NCBI GenBank assembly: GCA_016709385.1
Contig: JADJMW010000025.1
Coordinates: 124,001-188,000, forward strand
Reading direction: 5' to 3'
DNA length: 64,000 nucleotides
Origin: Candidatus Rubrivivax defluviihabitans
GTDB lineage: Bacteria; Pseudomonadota; Gammaproteobacteria; Burkholderiales; Burkholderiaceae_C
Made by a program: the position numbers and the translations under genes. The notes under the pieces were generated by a model. That model worked only from the letters and a program-made list of their open reading frames with translations. It was not told where the DNA came from and did not search any database. The stretch's first letter is position 1; the number at the start of each line of letters is the position of its first letter. This document shows positions 17,932-27,532 of the stretch, piece after piece.

Positions 17932-20283
17932 TCAGCGGTTCTCCAGCCGGTTGTAGTCCAGCAGTCCGGCTTCCAGCGGCGCCGCCTTGCGCCAGGCCTC
18001 GTGCAAGGCATCGCTCGCCGCCCAGAAAGCGGGCGAAGTGCGGCGGATGGCGAAGCGGTCGGCCAGCGCGCGGTAGTCGGCCTCCGAGGCCAGGCCGCGG
18101 ATCGCCGCCTCGAATGCGGGCAGGTCCCGCTCGTTGACGCGGTAGATCGCATTCGGGTAGGCGCCGAGGAGGCCCGGCACCACCGTCAGGCGGTTGTCGG
18201 CCGGCACCAGGTTGGCCTTCTCGCGCACCAGGTGCGCAACATTGGCATGCGCCGTGTCGCGCAGCAGGCTGAAATACTGCGGCGCACCCGTCGCAGGCTC
18301 GACCTGCAGCACCACCATCTCCGGCCACCAGGACAGGCCGGCGCCCCGCACCGAAGCCAGCGACTGCAGGGCACGGCGCAGCCGCGGGTCGACCACGCGC
18401 GAAAGTTCGTAGCGGGTGTCCAGCGCCGGCTCCAGCCGCTGGCGCAGCAGGCCGTAGAGCTCGCGTTGCGGATCGCTGCTGCGGTAGGGAACGGCCGACG
18501 GGTGGTCGACGGCGTTGTCGGGGCCGTAGACATAGTCCCTGGCCTCGTCGGGCGCCCCTTCGTACCAGTACGCCGCCGTGGCCTGGCGCCGCTCCTGCGG
18601 CAGCAGCAGCAGGAAATTGAATTCGCCTTCCATGCGCATGAAGTCCATATACAGGCGGCTGTTGAGCTGGTGGCCGACATTGCCGAAGACGTCGTAACCG
18701 GCCACCAGCAGGTAGTAGATGCGTTCGAACAGCGAATAGCCGATGAGCCAGGCCGTCTTCGGCGGTTCGCCCACCAGGCCCTTCACGACCGAGGCGCTGT
18801 CGAAGTGGCGGAAGACGGTCAGGGCGGCATTGGGGTTGCGCCCGTCGCCGTCCCAGACCAGCGACAGGTCCAGCTTCTTGCGGCCGGCCGCCAGCACCTG
18901 GCGCAGGAAGGCGCTCTTGTCCTGCAGATATTCGCGTTCGAGTCCAGCGAATTCGCGCCACGGGGCCAGGATGCCGGCGTTGCTGCCGGCTTCGGTGGGC
19001 AGCCGCAGCTTGTCGCCCATGCGCTGCAGCGCATCCGTGCCCTTTTGCTCGATATCTTCGCCCGGGTTCAGGAAATAGACCCAGAAATGGTCCTGGATCA
19101 CGTCCACCGCCATCTGGCCGCGGCACACCGGGCCCTTGATGAAGGTCATGATGAAGAACTCGGCCTCGTCGAGCAGGAAGCGGTAGCGCGACTCGATGGG
19201 CAGTTCGCGGAAGGCGACGAAGGGATTGGCGGCCACGCTCACGTCGTAGGACGGCACGGCGGTGACCTGGATTGCCGGCGCGAGGAACCAGCGCCGGTAC
19301 TTGTCCATCCGCGACGCGCCCAGCGCGTACGGCATGTGGGTCTTGGCCAGCGAGGCCTCGCGCTCGGGTTGCAGCCGGTAGTAGAAACGCCCGACGCCGG
19401 GGTCGTCGTAGGGCCGGCGCGTGGCCAGCGGCTGTACCGGTTGCCCAGGCGGCGTGGCCGAGCGGACGATGCGGAACGGGCGGTGCAGCGGGTCGTCGTC
19501 GAAATGCAGGTGGCCCAGGAACAGGTGTTCGTACAGGTAGCGGCTCATCAGCCGCTCTTTCGGCGAGGCGCCGTTCAGGAACGCTTCCCAGGCCTGCACC
19601 TGGCGCCACTGCACGGCCGAGAGCGGCAGCTCGCCTTCATAGGGCGCACCGGCGGCCAGCCAGCGCGTGACGGTGTCCATTTCGCGGGCCGTCAAGCCCG
19701 GCAGGCCGTAGGGCATGCCGGCCAGCGGCGACTTGCGCTCGAAGGCGTCGTACTCCTCGATGCTGGGGCAGCTGTTGGATCGGTCCGGCGAGACATCGAA
19801 TGCCTTGCCCAGCACGGGCGTTTCGGGCAGCGGATGCTTCTGCTTCAGCGCCAGCGCACGGTGCAGCACGCTGGCCGCCAGATTGGCCTGCGCTGTCGGC
19901 GCCCGTTCGTTCAATACCGGGTGGAAGCCTTTGGCGCGCCACTGCGAAGGCCGCTGCGCGTCTTCGAACAGGCGTGTCGGATCGGCGGCGCGCACACGGG
20001 TGGCGTCGTAGACGGGCTGCTTGCTGGCGCCGCGCGCGATGCCCTCCCAGGCGCCGAGCTTGAGCTGGCAGGGCGCGTCGTAGCAGCCGTGGCAGACGAC
20101 GCAGCGCTGCTCCAGGATCGGCTGCACGTCGGCGCGGTAGGAGACGCCGCCGGCAGCCGGTGCTTGCGCCTGGTCGTGGCGCGCCGGGTCGGCCGGCCCG
20201 TAGGCCTGGTCGAGCGAATCGCGTGTCAGCGTGGCGCAGCCGACCAGGCCGCACAAGGCAAGGACCGTGGTCAGCCGACGCAT
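17932..20283 (-). CDS. cti: Fatty acid cis/trans isomerase Cti
   Basis: Periplasmic enzyme that converts cis- to trans-unsaturated acyl chains of membrane lipids under solvent or heat stress. 783 aa, the normal Cti size. The N-terminus is a lipoprotein-type signal (C16 in LVGC). A cytochrome-c-type heme site C61-VV-C64-H65 matches the known heme dependence of Pseudomonas Cti. FIMTFIKGPVCRGQMAVDVIQDHFW is highly characteristic. The same frame is open far upstream only because it runs antisense-like through the neighbouring reductase gene; the ATG at 20283 is 11 bases after that gene's stop, so the two form an operon. Confidence 0.93.
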   Translation of the reverse strand: MRRLTTVLALCGLVGCATLTRDSLDQAYGPADPARHDQAQAPAAGGVSYRADVQPILEQRCVVCHGCYDAPCQLKLGAWEGIARGASKQPVYDATRVRAADPTRLFEDAQRPSQWRAKGFHPVLNERAPTAQANLAASVLHRALALKQKHPLPETPVLGKAFDVSPDRSNSCPSIEEYDAFERKSPLAGMPYGLPGLTAREMDTVTRWLAAGAPYEGELPLSAVQWRQVQAWEAFLNGASPKERLMSRYLYEHLFLGHLHFDDDPLHRPFRIVRSATPPGQPVQPLATRRPYDDPGVGRFYYRLQPEREASLAKTHMPYALGASRMDKYRRWFLAPAIQVTAVPSYDVSVAANPFVAFRELPIESRYRFLLDEAEFFIMTFIKGPVCRGQMAVDVIQDHFWVYFLNPGEDIEQKGTDALQRMGDKLRLPTEAGSNAGILAPWREFAGLEREYLQDKSAFLRQVLAAGRKKLDLSLVWDGDGRNPNAALTVFRHFDSASVVKGLVGEPPKTAWLIGYSLFERIYYLLVAGYDVFGNVGHQLNSRLYMDFMRMEGEFNFLLLLPQERRQATAAYWYEGAPDEARDYVYGPDNAVDHPSAVPYRSSDPQRELYGLLRQRLEPALDTRYELSRVVDPRLRRALQSLASVRGAGLSWWPEMVVLQVEPATGAPQYFSLLRDTAHANVAHLVREKANLVPADNRLTVVPGLLGAYPNAIYRVNERDLPAFEAAIRGLASEADYRALADRFAIRRTSPAFWAASDALHEAWRKAAPLEAGLLDYNRLENR

Positions 20284-20294
20284 GGCGCGAGGCC

Positions 20295-22292
20295 CTAGAA
20301 GTGGATGCCCTGCATCATCTGCTGCATGGCGATGGCTTCGGGCGACAACTGCGGCTTGGCGCTCTTGTCGCCCTTGGCAGCCGAGCTGTCGGGGAACATG
20401 CGGAAGGTGGTGTTCATGACGATCTGCGCCACGCGCGGCGCCAGCGCATGCAGCACCTCGCCGCTGATGCCCAGTCGCGTGGCGATGCGCACCGGCTTGG
20501 CGATGCAGGCCTGCGCGATCATGTCGGCGGCCTCTTCCGGCGCCAGCGTCGGCACGTTCTGGTAGATCTTCGTGGGTGCGATCATCGGCGTGCGCACCAG
20601 CGGCATGTTGATGGTGGTGAAGGTCACGCCCTGGTCGGCAAATTCGCTGCTCGCGCAGCGCGTCCAGGCGTCCAGCGCCGCCTTGCTGGCGACATAGGCA
20701 CTGAAGCGCGGCGCGTTCGTCAGCACGCCGATGCTGCTGATATTGACGACATGGCCCTTGTGTTTCTTCACCATGCCCGGCAGCAGCCCCATCGTCACGC
20801 GCAGGCAGCCGAAATAGTTCAGGTCCATCGTGCGCTGGAAATCGTGGAAGCGGTCGTAGCTGCTCTCGATGGCGCGGCGGATGCTGCGGCCGGCGTTGTT
20901 GATGAGGAAGTCCACGCCGCCATGCTCGGCTTCCAGCGTCTGCACGAAGGCGGCGCAGCCGGCCTCGTCGGCGATGTCGACGCTGTAGCTGAACACTCTC
21001 GCGTCCTTGCCGGCGGCGGCCCGGATCTCCTTCACGGCGTCGGCCAGCTTGTCCTCGCCGCGCGCGCAGATGATGGTGACGGCACCGGCCTCGGCGAATT
21101 TCACCGCCGCCGCCAGGCCGATGCCCGAGCTGCCGCCGGTGACCAGCACCACCTTGCCGCCCACCGTGCCCTTCAGGCTGCGGTCGATGAACAGGTCGGG
21201 GTCGAGATGGCGTTCCCAATAGTCCCACAGCCGCCAGGCGTAGTCGCGCAGGTTGGGGCATTCGATGCCGCTGCCCTTGAGCGCGGCGTCGGTCTCCCGG
21301 CGGTCGAAGCGCGTGGGGTAGTTCACCATCTGCAGCACGTCGTCGGGCAGGTTCAGGTCCTTCATCACCGCGCTGCGCACGCGGCGCACCGGCGCCAGCG
21401 CCATCAGGCCCTTCTTCACGCTCTTGGGGATGAAGCCCAGCAGCGCCGCATTGACGAAGAGATTCATCTTCGGCGCGTGCGCGGCACGGCTGAAGATGTC
21501 GAGCACGTCGCCGACGCGGTAGCCCATCGGGTCCACGAGGTGGAAACACTTGCCGGCGATGCCGTTCTTGGCGTGGCTGATGTGGTCCAGCGCCGCGACC
21601 ACGAAATCCACCGGCACGATATTGATGCGCCCGCCTTCCAGGCCCACCGAAGGAAACCACGGCGGCAGGATCTGGCGCATGCGCTGGATCAGCTTGAAGA
21701 AGTAATACGGGCCGTCGATCTTGTCCATCTCGCCGGTCTGGCTGTCGCCCACCACGGCGGCCGGGCGGTAGACCGTCCACGGCAGCTTGCATTCCTTGCG
21801 CACGATCTTCTCGCTCTCGTGCTTGGTCATGAAGTACGGGTGATCCAGCCCTTCGGCTTCCTCGAACATGTCTTCGCGGAAGACACCTTCGTACAGGCCG
21901 GCGGCGGCGATGCTGCTGACGTGATGGAAATGCCCGGCGTCGATGGCCTTGGCGAATTCGACGACGTTGCGCGTGCCGTCCACGTTGACCTGGATCTGGC
22001 TCTCGGCGTCGGCCGACAGGTCGTACACGGCGGCCAGGTGGTAGACGGCGTCGATCTGGCCTTTGAGCGCCTTCATCGCCTCCGGCGTCACGCCCAGCTT
22101 CTTGGCCGTGAGGTCGCCGCTGACGGGCAGAGCGCGCGCCTTGCTCACGCCCCAGTATTGCAGCAGGTCGGCGACCTTGCCTTCGCTGCCCGGTCGCACC
22201 AGGAAGTGCACCCTGGCGCCGCGCCGCGCCAGCAGCGTCTTGACGAGTCGCTTGCCGATGAATCCGGTGGCGCCGGTGACGAAATATTCCAT
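20295..22292 (-). CDS. Two-domain fatty acyl-CoA reductase (wax-ester type)
   Basis: 665 aa with two Rossmann domains. Residues 1-370: extended SDR/NAD-binding-4 domain with TGATGFIG at 6-13 and a Y153-x3-K157 motif. Residues 378-640: classical SDR with TGGSSGIG at 385-392, S519/S520, Y533 and K537. The whole layout, including YPTRFDRRE and WDYWERHLDPDLF at the domain join, matches the Marinobacter Maqu_2220 type that reduces fatty acyl-CoA to fatty alcohol. This supplies the alcohol for wax esters, and a WS/DGAT gene lies at 51.4 kb. Transcribed together with cti. The upstream ATG at 22334 is less likely. Confidence 0.88.
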   Translation of the reverse strand: MEYFVTGATGFIGKRLVKTLLARRGARVHFLVRPGSEGKVADLLQYWGVSKARALPVSGDLTAKKLGVTPEAMKALKGQIDAVYHLAAVYDLSADAESQIQVNVDGTRNVVEFAKAIDAGHFHHVSSIAAAGLYEGVFREDMFEEAEGLDHPYFMTKHESEKIVRKECKLPWTVYRPAAVVGDSQTGEMDKIDGPYYFFKLIQRMRQILPPWFPSVGLEGGRINIVPVDFVVAALDHISHAKNGIAGKCFHLVDPMGYRVGDVLDIFSRAAHAPKMNLFVNAALLGFIPKSVKKGLMALAPVRRVRSAVMKDLNLPDDVLQMVNYPTRFDRRETDAALKGSGIECPNLRDYAWRLWDYWERHLDPDLFIDRSLKGTVGGKVVLVTGGSSGIGLAAAVKFAEAGAVTIICARGEDKLADAVKEIRAAAGKDARVFSYSVDIADEAGCAAFVQTLEAEHGGVDFLINNAGRSIRRAIESSYDRFHDFQRTMDLNYFGCLRVTMGLLPGMVKKHKGHVVNISSIGVLTNAPRFSAYVASKAALDAWTRCASSEFADQGVTFTTINMPLVRTPMIAPTKIYQNVPTLAPEEAADMIAQACIAKPVRIATRLGISGEVLHALAPRVAQIVMNTTFRMFPDSSAAKGDKSAKPQLSPEAIAMQQMMQGIHF

Positions 22293-22454
22293 GCGGGTCT
22301 CCTGTGTCTGGCGATGCATCTGGGCGCGAAGCATAGAGCCGTCTCACTAGAGAAATGAGCTGCATTCCCCGCGGGTGAACCCTATATTTCATTGGGCGAA
22401 GCAGTCTTCGACGCCGCTCGCACCGATTCAAGAACACTTTCCACAGGATCCACC

Positions 22455-22979
22455 ATGGTCAAGAAGATGAAGAGCACCACCACCGGTGGCGCCGCCGCCA
22501 AGCAGCAGAGCAGCCACCTTGCCGCGTCGGTGAAGGAGTCGGCGCAGCAGATCTGGCTCGCCGGCATGGGTGCCTTCTCCAAGGCTCAGGCAGAGGGCGG
22601 CAAGGTCTTCGAGACGCTGGTCAAGGAAGGCATGAGCCTGCAGAAGAAGACGCAGGGCCTGGCCGAGGACAAGATCAGCGAAGTCACCGGCAAGATGACC
22701 GCCATGGCCGGCACCGTGTCGGCCAAGGCCGGCCAGAACTGGGACAAGCTGGAAGCCATCTTCGAAGCGCGCACCGAGAAGGCGCTGGGCAAGCTGGGCG
22801 TGCCCACGGCCAAGGACGTGGACGCGCTGGTCAAGCGCGTCGACGCGCTCGCTGCCGCGGTGGCCAAGCTGTCGAAGACGGCGCCGGCCAAGGCACCGCG
22901 TGCAACCGCGAAGACCGTGGCCAAGCCGGCGGCCAAGGCGCCCGCGCGTCGGGCCCGCAAGACGGCTGCTTCGGCCTGA
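22455..22979 (+). CDS. Phasin / PHA granule-associated protein (PhaF/PhaI type)
   Basis: 174 aa. The N-terminal half is a helical phasin domain (SVKESAQQIWLAGMGAFSKAQ, then a heptad-like stretch to about 130) that coats polyhydroxyalkanoate granules. The C-terminal 40 residues are a Lys/Ala/Pro-rich, histone-H1-like tail (AKAPRATAKTVAKPAAK) as in PhaF, expected to bind DNA and help partition granules. The ATG at 22455 is used; an upstream frame to 22392 lacks family similarity. Divergent from the acyl-CoA reductase. phaC itself is 13 kb away. Confidence 0.88.
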   Translation: MVKKMKSTTTGGAAAKQQSSHLAASVKESAQQIWLAGMGAFSKAQAEGGKVFETLVKEGMSLQKKTQGLAEDKISEVTGKMTAMAGTVSAKAGQNWDKLEAIFEARTEKALGKLGVPTAKDVDALVKRVDALAAAVAKLSKTAPAKAPRATAKTVAKPAAKAPARRARKTAASA

Positions 22980-23079
22980 GCGAATGGCACGCCCCGCCGG
23001 GCCGGCCGCGTTGATGCGGCGCCGAATCCGATCGAAGGGCGCCGCTGGCGCCCTTCGTTGCGTCTGAGTCCCGAAAACC

Positions 23080-24321
23080 ATGCTCACATCCACCAACCCC
23101 ACGCCGCCTTCCCGCCGCGCCGGCACGGCCCGCGTCGGCCTGGCCCTGGCCGGCGGTGGCCCGCTGGGCGCCATCTACGAGATCGGCGCGCTGTGCGCGC
23201 TGCAGGAGGCCTTGCCCGACGTCGACTTCAGCGACCTCTCGGGCTATGTCGGCGTCTCGGCCGGCAGCTTCGTGGCTGCGGCGCTGGCCAACGGCATGAC
23301 GCCGCGGCAGCTGTGCGCGGCTTTCATCGAGAACAACGCGCGCAGCGAAGACCTGGTGCAGCCTTCGGTCTTCATGCGCCCGGCCGTGGGTGAACTGGCG
23401 CGCCGCGTCGCGGCCCTGCCCGGGCTCACGCTGCAGGCCGCCTACCGCTATGCCTTCAAGGGCGACAGCCTGCTCTCGGCGCTGGAGCGGTTGGGCCGCG
23501 CGCTGCCCACGGGCGTATTCAGCCACGCCGCGCTGGAAGCCCAGGTGCGGCGGCTGCTCACGGTGCCCGGCCGCAGCAACGACTTCCGCCGCCTGGGCCA
23601 CCGCCTGGTGCTGGTGGCCACCGACCTGGACCGCGGCAGCTCCGCCCCCTTCGGCCTGCCGGGCTGGGACCACGTGCCCATCTCGCAGGCCGTGGCCGCC
23701 AGCGCCGCGCTGCCGGGGCTGTTCCCGCCGGTGGAGATCGACGGCCGCTGGTACGTGGACGGCGCCCTGAAGAAGACGCTGCACGCCACCGTGCTGCTCG
23801 ACATGGGGCTGGACCTGGTGCTGTGCCTGAACCCGCTGGTGCCCTTCGACGCCTCGCACCCGGCGCGCCACCGCGTGCTGGCCGGCGGCGAGGAGGTCAT
23901 TCCGAGATTGATCGACGGCGGCCTGCCGGTGGTGCTGAGCCAGACCTTCCGCACGCTCATCCATTCGCGGCTGGAACTCGGCATGAAGGGCTACGACACC
24001 AGCCACCCGGGCACCGATGTGCTGCTGTTCGAACCCGATCACCGCGACCCGGCGATGTTCCTGGCCAATACCTTCGGCTATTCGCAGCGCCGCCGGCTGG
24101 CCGAACATGCCTACCAGCGTACGCGCGCCGACCTGCGCTCGCGCCGCGGCCTGCTGCAGGCCCGGCTGCGCGGCCACGGGCTGGCGTTGGACAACGCCGT
24201 ACTCGACGATACCGAGCGCACGCTGCTCGGCCACCGCAGCGCCTTGCGCAGCCGCATGGCGCGCACGCTGCGTCGGCTGGACGAAGTGCTGGACGACCTG
24301 GAGCAGGCGCTGCCGGCGTAG
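23080..24321 (+). CDS. Patatin-like phospholipase, cytoplasmic
   Basis: 413 aa with no signal peptide. Patatin fold: oxyanion loop GGGPLG at 25-30, nucleophile S60 in GVSAG, and the catalytic Asp in the YVDGALKKT segment near residue 227. These give a complete Ser-Asp dyad, so acyl-ester hydrolase activity is expected. It follows the phasin gene by about 100 bases, which hints at lipid or PHA turnover, but the substrate cannot be assigned. Distinct from the exported patatin at 32968. Confidence 0.88.
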   Translation: MLTSTNPTPPSRRAGTARVGLALAGGGPLGAIYEIGALCALQEALPDVDFSDLSGYVGVSAGSFVAAALANGMTPRQLCAAFIENNARSEDLVQPSVFMRPAVGELARRVAALPGLTLQAAYRYAFKGDSLLSALERLGRALPTGVFSHAALEAQVRRLLTVPGRSNDFRRLGHRLVLVATDLDRGSSAPFGLPGWDHVPISQAVAASAALPGLFPPVEIDGRWYVDGALKKTLHATVLLDMGLDLVLCLNPLVPFDASHPARHRVLAGGEEVIPRLIDGGLPVVLSQTFRTLIHSRLELGMKGYDTSHPGTDVLLFEPDHRDPAMFLANTFGYSQRRRLAEHAYQRTRADLRSRRGLLQARLRGHGLALDNAVLDDTERTLLGHRSALRSRMARTLRRLDEVLDDLEQALPA

Positions 24322-24338
24322 CCGAAGAGGCTGGATCG

Positions 24339-25832
24339 TCAGTCCAGGTAGCGCGCTTCCAGGTGCGCCTTGAAGTGCGCCGGGTTCAGCACTTCGCCGC
24401 TGGCGCGCAAGGCCAGTTCATCGGTGGTCCAGCGGCTGCCCTGGCTCCAGATGTGGTCGCGCAGCCAGTCGAAGACGGCCGTGAGCTCGCCGCGGCCGAT
24501 GCGTTCATCGAGATCCGGCATGGCGCGGCGCATGGCGGCGAACCACTGCGCGGCGTACATCGCGCCGAGTGAGTAGCAGGGGAAGTAGCCGAACAGCGAT
24601 TCGGGCCAGTGCACGTCCTGCAGCGGCCCGTCGGTGAAGTTGCCGCGCGTGTCCACGCCCAGCAATTCCATCATCTTGGCGTCCCACAAGGCGGGCACGT
24701 CCTCGGGCTCGATCTCGCCTTCGATCAGGGGGCGCTCGATCTCGTAGCGCAGGATGATGTGTGCCGGGTAGGTCACCTCGTCGGCGTCGACGCGGATGAG
24801 GCCGCGCTTCACGCGCGTCATCAGCCGGTGCAGGTTCTGCGCCTCGAACGCCGGCTGGTCGCCGAAGGCGGTGCGGATCATCGGCGCCAGGCGGTTGACG
24901 AAGCCGGGGTGGCTGCCGAGCTGCATCTCGAAGCTCAGGCTCTGACTTTCGTGCAGCGCCATCGATCGTGCCTCGGCCACCGGCTGGCCCAGCCAGTCGC
25001 GCGGCAGGTTCTGTTCGTAGCGGCCATGACCGGTCTCGTGGATGGTGCCCATCAGGCTGCCGAGGAAGTCGTCTTCGCGAAAACGCGTCGTCAGGCGCAC
25101 GTCTTCGGGCACGCCGCCGCAGAACGGGTGCGTGCTCACGTCCAGCCGGCCGGCCTGGAAGTCGAAACCCAGCAGGCCGATGACCTGCTCGCACAGCGCG
25201 CGCTGCGCGGCCAGCGGGAACGGGCCCACCGGGTCGCGTGCGGGCTCGCGGGCCTGCCGCTCGACGACCTTCTGGATCAGCCCGGGCAGCCACTGCCGCA
25301 CCTCGCCGAAGACGCGGTCGACCTGGGCGCCGGTCATGCCGGGCTCGTAGCGGTCCATCAGCGCGTCGTATTTCGTCAGCCCCGTCTGCGCCGACAGCAG
25401 CGCCGCTTCCTCGCGGGCCAGTTCGAGCACCGCGCGGAAATTGGCGACGAAGCCCTTCCAGTCGTTGGCCGGGCGCTGCGTGCGCCAGGCGTGCTCGCAA
25501 CGCGAGGTGGCCATCTTCTGGCGCTGCACCAGCGCCTCGGGCAGCGCGTTGGCGGCGCGCCACTGGCGCCGCATCTCGCGCAGGTTGGCGCGCTGCAGGT
25601 CCGACAGCGGTTCCTGCTCGGCACGGGCCAGCGCGTCGGCCAGCTTCGGCTCGGTGACCATGCGGTGCAGCAGCGCAGCCATCTCCGACATCGCCGCGGC
25701 GCGCGCCTCGTTGCCCTTGGGCGGCATGTTGGCGGCCTGGTCCCAGCCGGCCAGCGACTGCAGGTGGCCCAGCCGGTGCAGGCGTGTCCAGGTGGCGGCG
25801 AGTTCGTCGTAGGCGGCGGTCGTGGTCGTCAT
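24339..25832 (-). CDS. Carboxypeptidase M32 (Taq type)
   Basis: 497 aa metallocarboxypeptidase of peptidase family M32, cytoplasmic. Zinc motif H265-E-T-G-H269 followed by the downstream Glu helix (MALHESQSLSFE), and the family motifs DVSTHPFCGG, TRFREDDF, ILRYEIERPLIEGE and HIWSQGSRW are all present. It removes C-terminal residues from peptides with broad specificity. Convergent with the patatin gene by 17 bases. The next gene in the same direction, yqaA-like, lies 67 bases upstream. Confidence 0.94.
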   Translation of the reverse strand: MTTTTAAYDELAATWTRLHRLGHLQSLAGWDQAANMPPKGNEARAAAMSEMAALLHRMVTEPKLADALARAEQEPLSDLQRANLREMRRQWRAANALPEALVQRQKMATSRCEHAWRTQRPANDWKGFVANFRAVLELAREEAALLSAQTGLTKYDALMDRYEPGMTGAQVDRVFGEVRQWLPGLIQKVVERQAREPARDPVGPFPLAAQRALCEQVIGLLGFDFQAGRLDVSTHPFCGGVPEDVRLTTRFREDDFLGSLMGTIHETGHGRYEQNLPRDWLGQPVAEARSMALHESQSLSFEMQLGSHPGFVNRLAPMIRTAFGDQPAFEAQNLHRLMTRVKRGLIRVDADEVTYPAHIILRYEIERPLIEGEIEPEDVPALWDAKMMELLGVDTRGNFTDGPLQDVHWPESLFGYFPCYSLGAMYAAQWFAAMRRAMPDLDERIGRGELTAVFDWLRDHIWSQGSRWTTDELALRASGEVLNPAHFKAHLEARYLD

Positions 25833-25899
25833 GGTCTTCTCAGGCTGCGGCAGCTTGCCGCGCGAGCCGTGATTCTGCTTTGCCTGGCCCGGCAGCGCT

Positions 25900-26382
25900 T
25901 CAGGGCGTGTACTGCCCCGGAAACAGCCACAGCAGCGCCGTCGTCATGGTGACGTAGCGCGCGAACTTGCCGATCGCCATGTAGAAAACGCAGGGCCAGA
26001 ACGGCAGCTGCAGCCAGCCGGCCACCGCGCACAGCGGGTCGCCCACGCCGGGCAGCCACGACAGCAGGCAGGCCTTGGGGCCGAAGCCCTGCAGCCAATC
26101 CAGCGCCTTCGAGTGCAGCTTCCTGTGCTTGACGCGTTCGTACAGCACCTCGGCGCCATAGCCCATCCACCACGAGATGGCGCCGCCGAGGGTGTTGCCC
26201 ACGGTGGCCACGCCGATGGCCGGCCAGAACATGTCGGGGTTGAGCTTGACGAGGCCGAACACCGCCGGCTCGCTGCCCATCGGCAGCAGCGTGGCCGAGA
26301 TCATGGACACCACGAACACCGTCGACAGCCCGAACTGCGGCAGTGCCAGCGCCGTGAGCAGGGAGTGCAGCCAGGCTTCCAT
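25900..26382 (-). CDS. yqaA: YqaA family inner-membrane protein (SNARE-associated/DedA-like)
   Basis: 160 aa with about four hydrophobic segments. The ATLLPMGSEPAVFG and GNTLGGAISWWMGY motifs and the LSWLPGVGDPLCAVAGWLQ stretch, with a charged PG-x-GDP re-entrant loop, are the hallmarks of the short YqaA branch of the SNARE-associated (VTT/DedA) family. The family acts in membrane homeostasis, possibly lipid scrambling; the exact substrate is unknown. Divergent from dusB. Confidence 0.88.
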   Translation of the reverse strand: MEAWLHSLLTALALPQFGLSTVFVVSMISATLLPMGSEPAVFGLVKLNPDMFWPAIGVATVGNTLGGAISWWMGYGAEVLYERVKHRKLHSKALDWLQGFGPKACLLSWLPGVGDPLCAVAGWLQLPFWPCVFYMAIGKFARYVTMTTALLWLFPGQYTP

Positions 26383-26438
26383 GAATGGCGGACATTATCG
26401 GCAGCGCCGCCGGCCCCGGCCGGCGCGGGGCCGGCAGC

Positions 26439-26444
26439 TATACT
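26439..26444 (+). promoter_or_regulatory. dusB: Possible -10 element for dusB-fis
   Basis: TATACT at 26439-26444, 49 bases before the dusB start, in the gap divergent from yqaA. One mismatch to TATAAT. No clear -35 is visible in the very GC-rich sequence upstream; Fis-family operons often lack a good -35. Candidate only. Confidence 0.35.
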
Positions 26445-26493
26445 CGCGCCTCATTTTTCAGCAGCCCGCCGCCCCCACGCTTCTGACCCAGCC

Positions 26494-27522
26494 ATGCGCA
26501 TCGGCCCGATCGAGCTGCCCAACCGCCTGTTCGTCGCCCCCATGGCAGGGGTCACCGACCGGCCGTTCCGCATGTTGTGCCGCAGCCTGGGTGCGGGCTA
26601 CGCCGTCAGCGAGATGGTGACCAGCAAGCGCGAGCTGTGGCACACGCTGAAGACCTCGCGCCGCGCCGACCACAGCGGCGAGCCGGGTCCGGTGGCGGTG
26701 CAGATCGCCGGCGTCGACCCGGCCGAGATGGCCGACGCGGCGCGTCACAACATCGACCGCGGCGCCGCCCTCATCGACATCAACATGGGCTGCCCGGCCA
26801 AGAAGGTGTGCAGCAAGTGGGCCGGTTCGGCGCTGATGCAGGACGAGCCGCTGGCCCTGCGCATCGTCGAGGCCGTGGTCGCGGCCTGCGCGCCGCAGGG
26901 CGTGCCGGTGACGCTGAAGATGCGCAGCGGCTGGAGCGCCGGGCAGCGCAATGCGCTGCGTCTGGCGCGCGCCGCCGAAAGCGCGGGCGTGGCCATGGTC
27001 ACCGTGCACGGCCGCACGCGCGAGCAGGGCTACGGCGGCGAGGCCGAATACGACACGGTGGCCGCCGTGAAGGCCGCGCTGAAGGTGCCGGTGGTGGCCA
27101 ACGGCGACATCGATTCGCCGGCCAAGGCCGCCGCGGTGCTGGAGCACACCGGCGCCGACGCGTTGATGATCGGCCGCGCCGCGATGGGCCGGCCGTGGAT
27201 CTTCCGCGACATCGCGCACTATTTGGCCCACGGCCGACTGCCGCCGCCGCCGGCGGTGCGCGACGTGCAGCGCTGGCTCACCGATCATCTGCACCAGCAT
27301 TACGCGCTGTATGGCGAATTCACCGGCGTGCGCAGCGCGCGCAAGCATATCGGCTGGGCGGTGCGCAGCTTGCCCGGAGGCGAGGCCTTTCGCGGCGCCA
27401 TGAATGCCATCGACGACTGCCGCGCCCAGGTGCAGGCGGTGAGCGACTTCTTCGACCGGCTGGCCGACCGCCACGCGACCCTGCCGGCGTCGAACGACGC
27501 ACTCTCCCGGCTCGCGGCATGA
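26494..27522 (+). CDS. dusB: tRNA-dihydrouridine synthase DusB
   Basis: FMN enzyme reducing specific tRNA uridines to dihydrouridine. 342 aa. TIM-barrel motifs: LFVAPMAGVTDRPFR at the N-terminus, catalytic C100 in INMGCPAKKVC, TLKMRSGW, VTVHGRTREQ and the FMN phosphate loop VANGDI/DALMIGRAAMGRPW. It is followed at 10 bases by fis, the same dusB-fis pairing as in E. coli. The ATG at 26494 gives the standard N-terminus; the frame upstream to 26113 overlaps yqaA and is not coding. Confidence 0.95.
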   Translation: MRIGPIELPNRLFVAPMAGVTDRPFRMLCRSLGAGYAVSEMVTSKRELWHTLKTSRRADHSGEPGPVAVQIAGVDPAEMADAARHNIDRGAALIDINMGCPAKKVCSKWAGSALMQDEPLALRIVEAVVAACAPQGVPVTLKMRSGWSAGQRNALRLARAAESAGVAMVTVHGRTREQGYGGEAEYDTVAAVKAALKVPVVANGDIDSPAKAAAVLEHTGADALMIGRAAMGRPWIFRDIAHYLAHGRLPPPPAVRDVQRWLTDHLHQHYALYGEFTGVRSARKHIGWAVRSLPGGEAFRGAMNAIDDCRAQVQAVSDFFDRLADRHATLPASNDALSRLAA

Positions 27523-27532
27523 GGGGGTCCCC

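Noticed and set aside
16594..20298. 1234-aa open frame on the plus strand
   Set aside because: It runs antisense to the OYE oxidoreductase and cti, both with strong family motifs. High GC gives long antisense frames; its composition is His/Arg/Gln-rich with no domain.
20160..22358. 732-aa open frame on the plus strand opposite the acyl-CoA reductase
   Set aside because: Antisense to a gene with clear SDR motifs; no ribosome site or family likeness.
17932..22437. A single 1501-aa protein joining cti with upstream sequence
   Set aside because: The upstream part is an out-of-frame reading of the acyl-CoA reductase gene; the cti ATG at 20283 begins a lipoprotein signal peptide.
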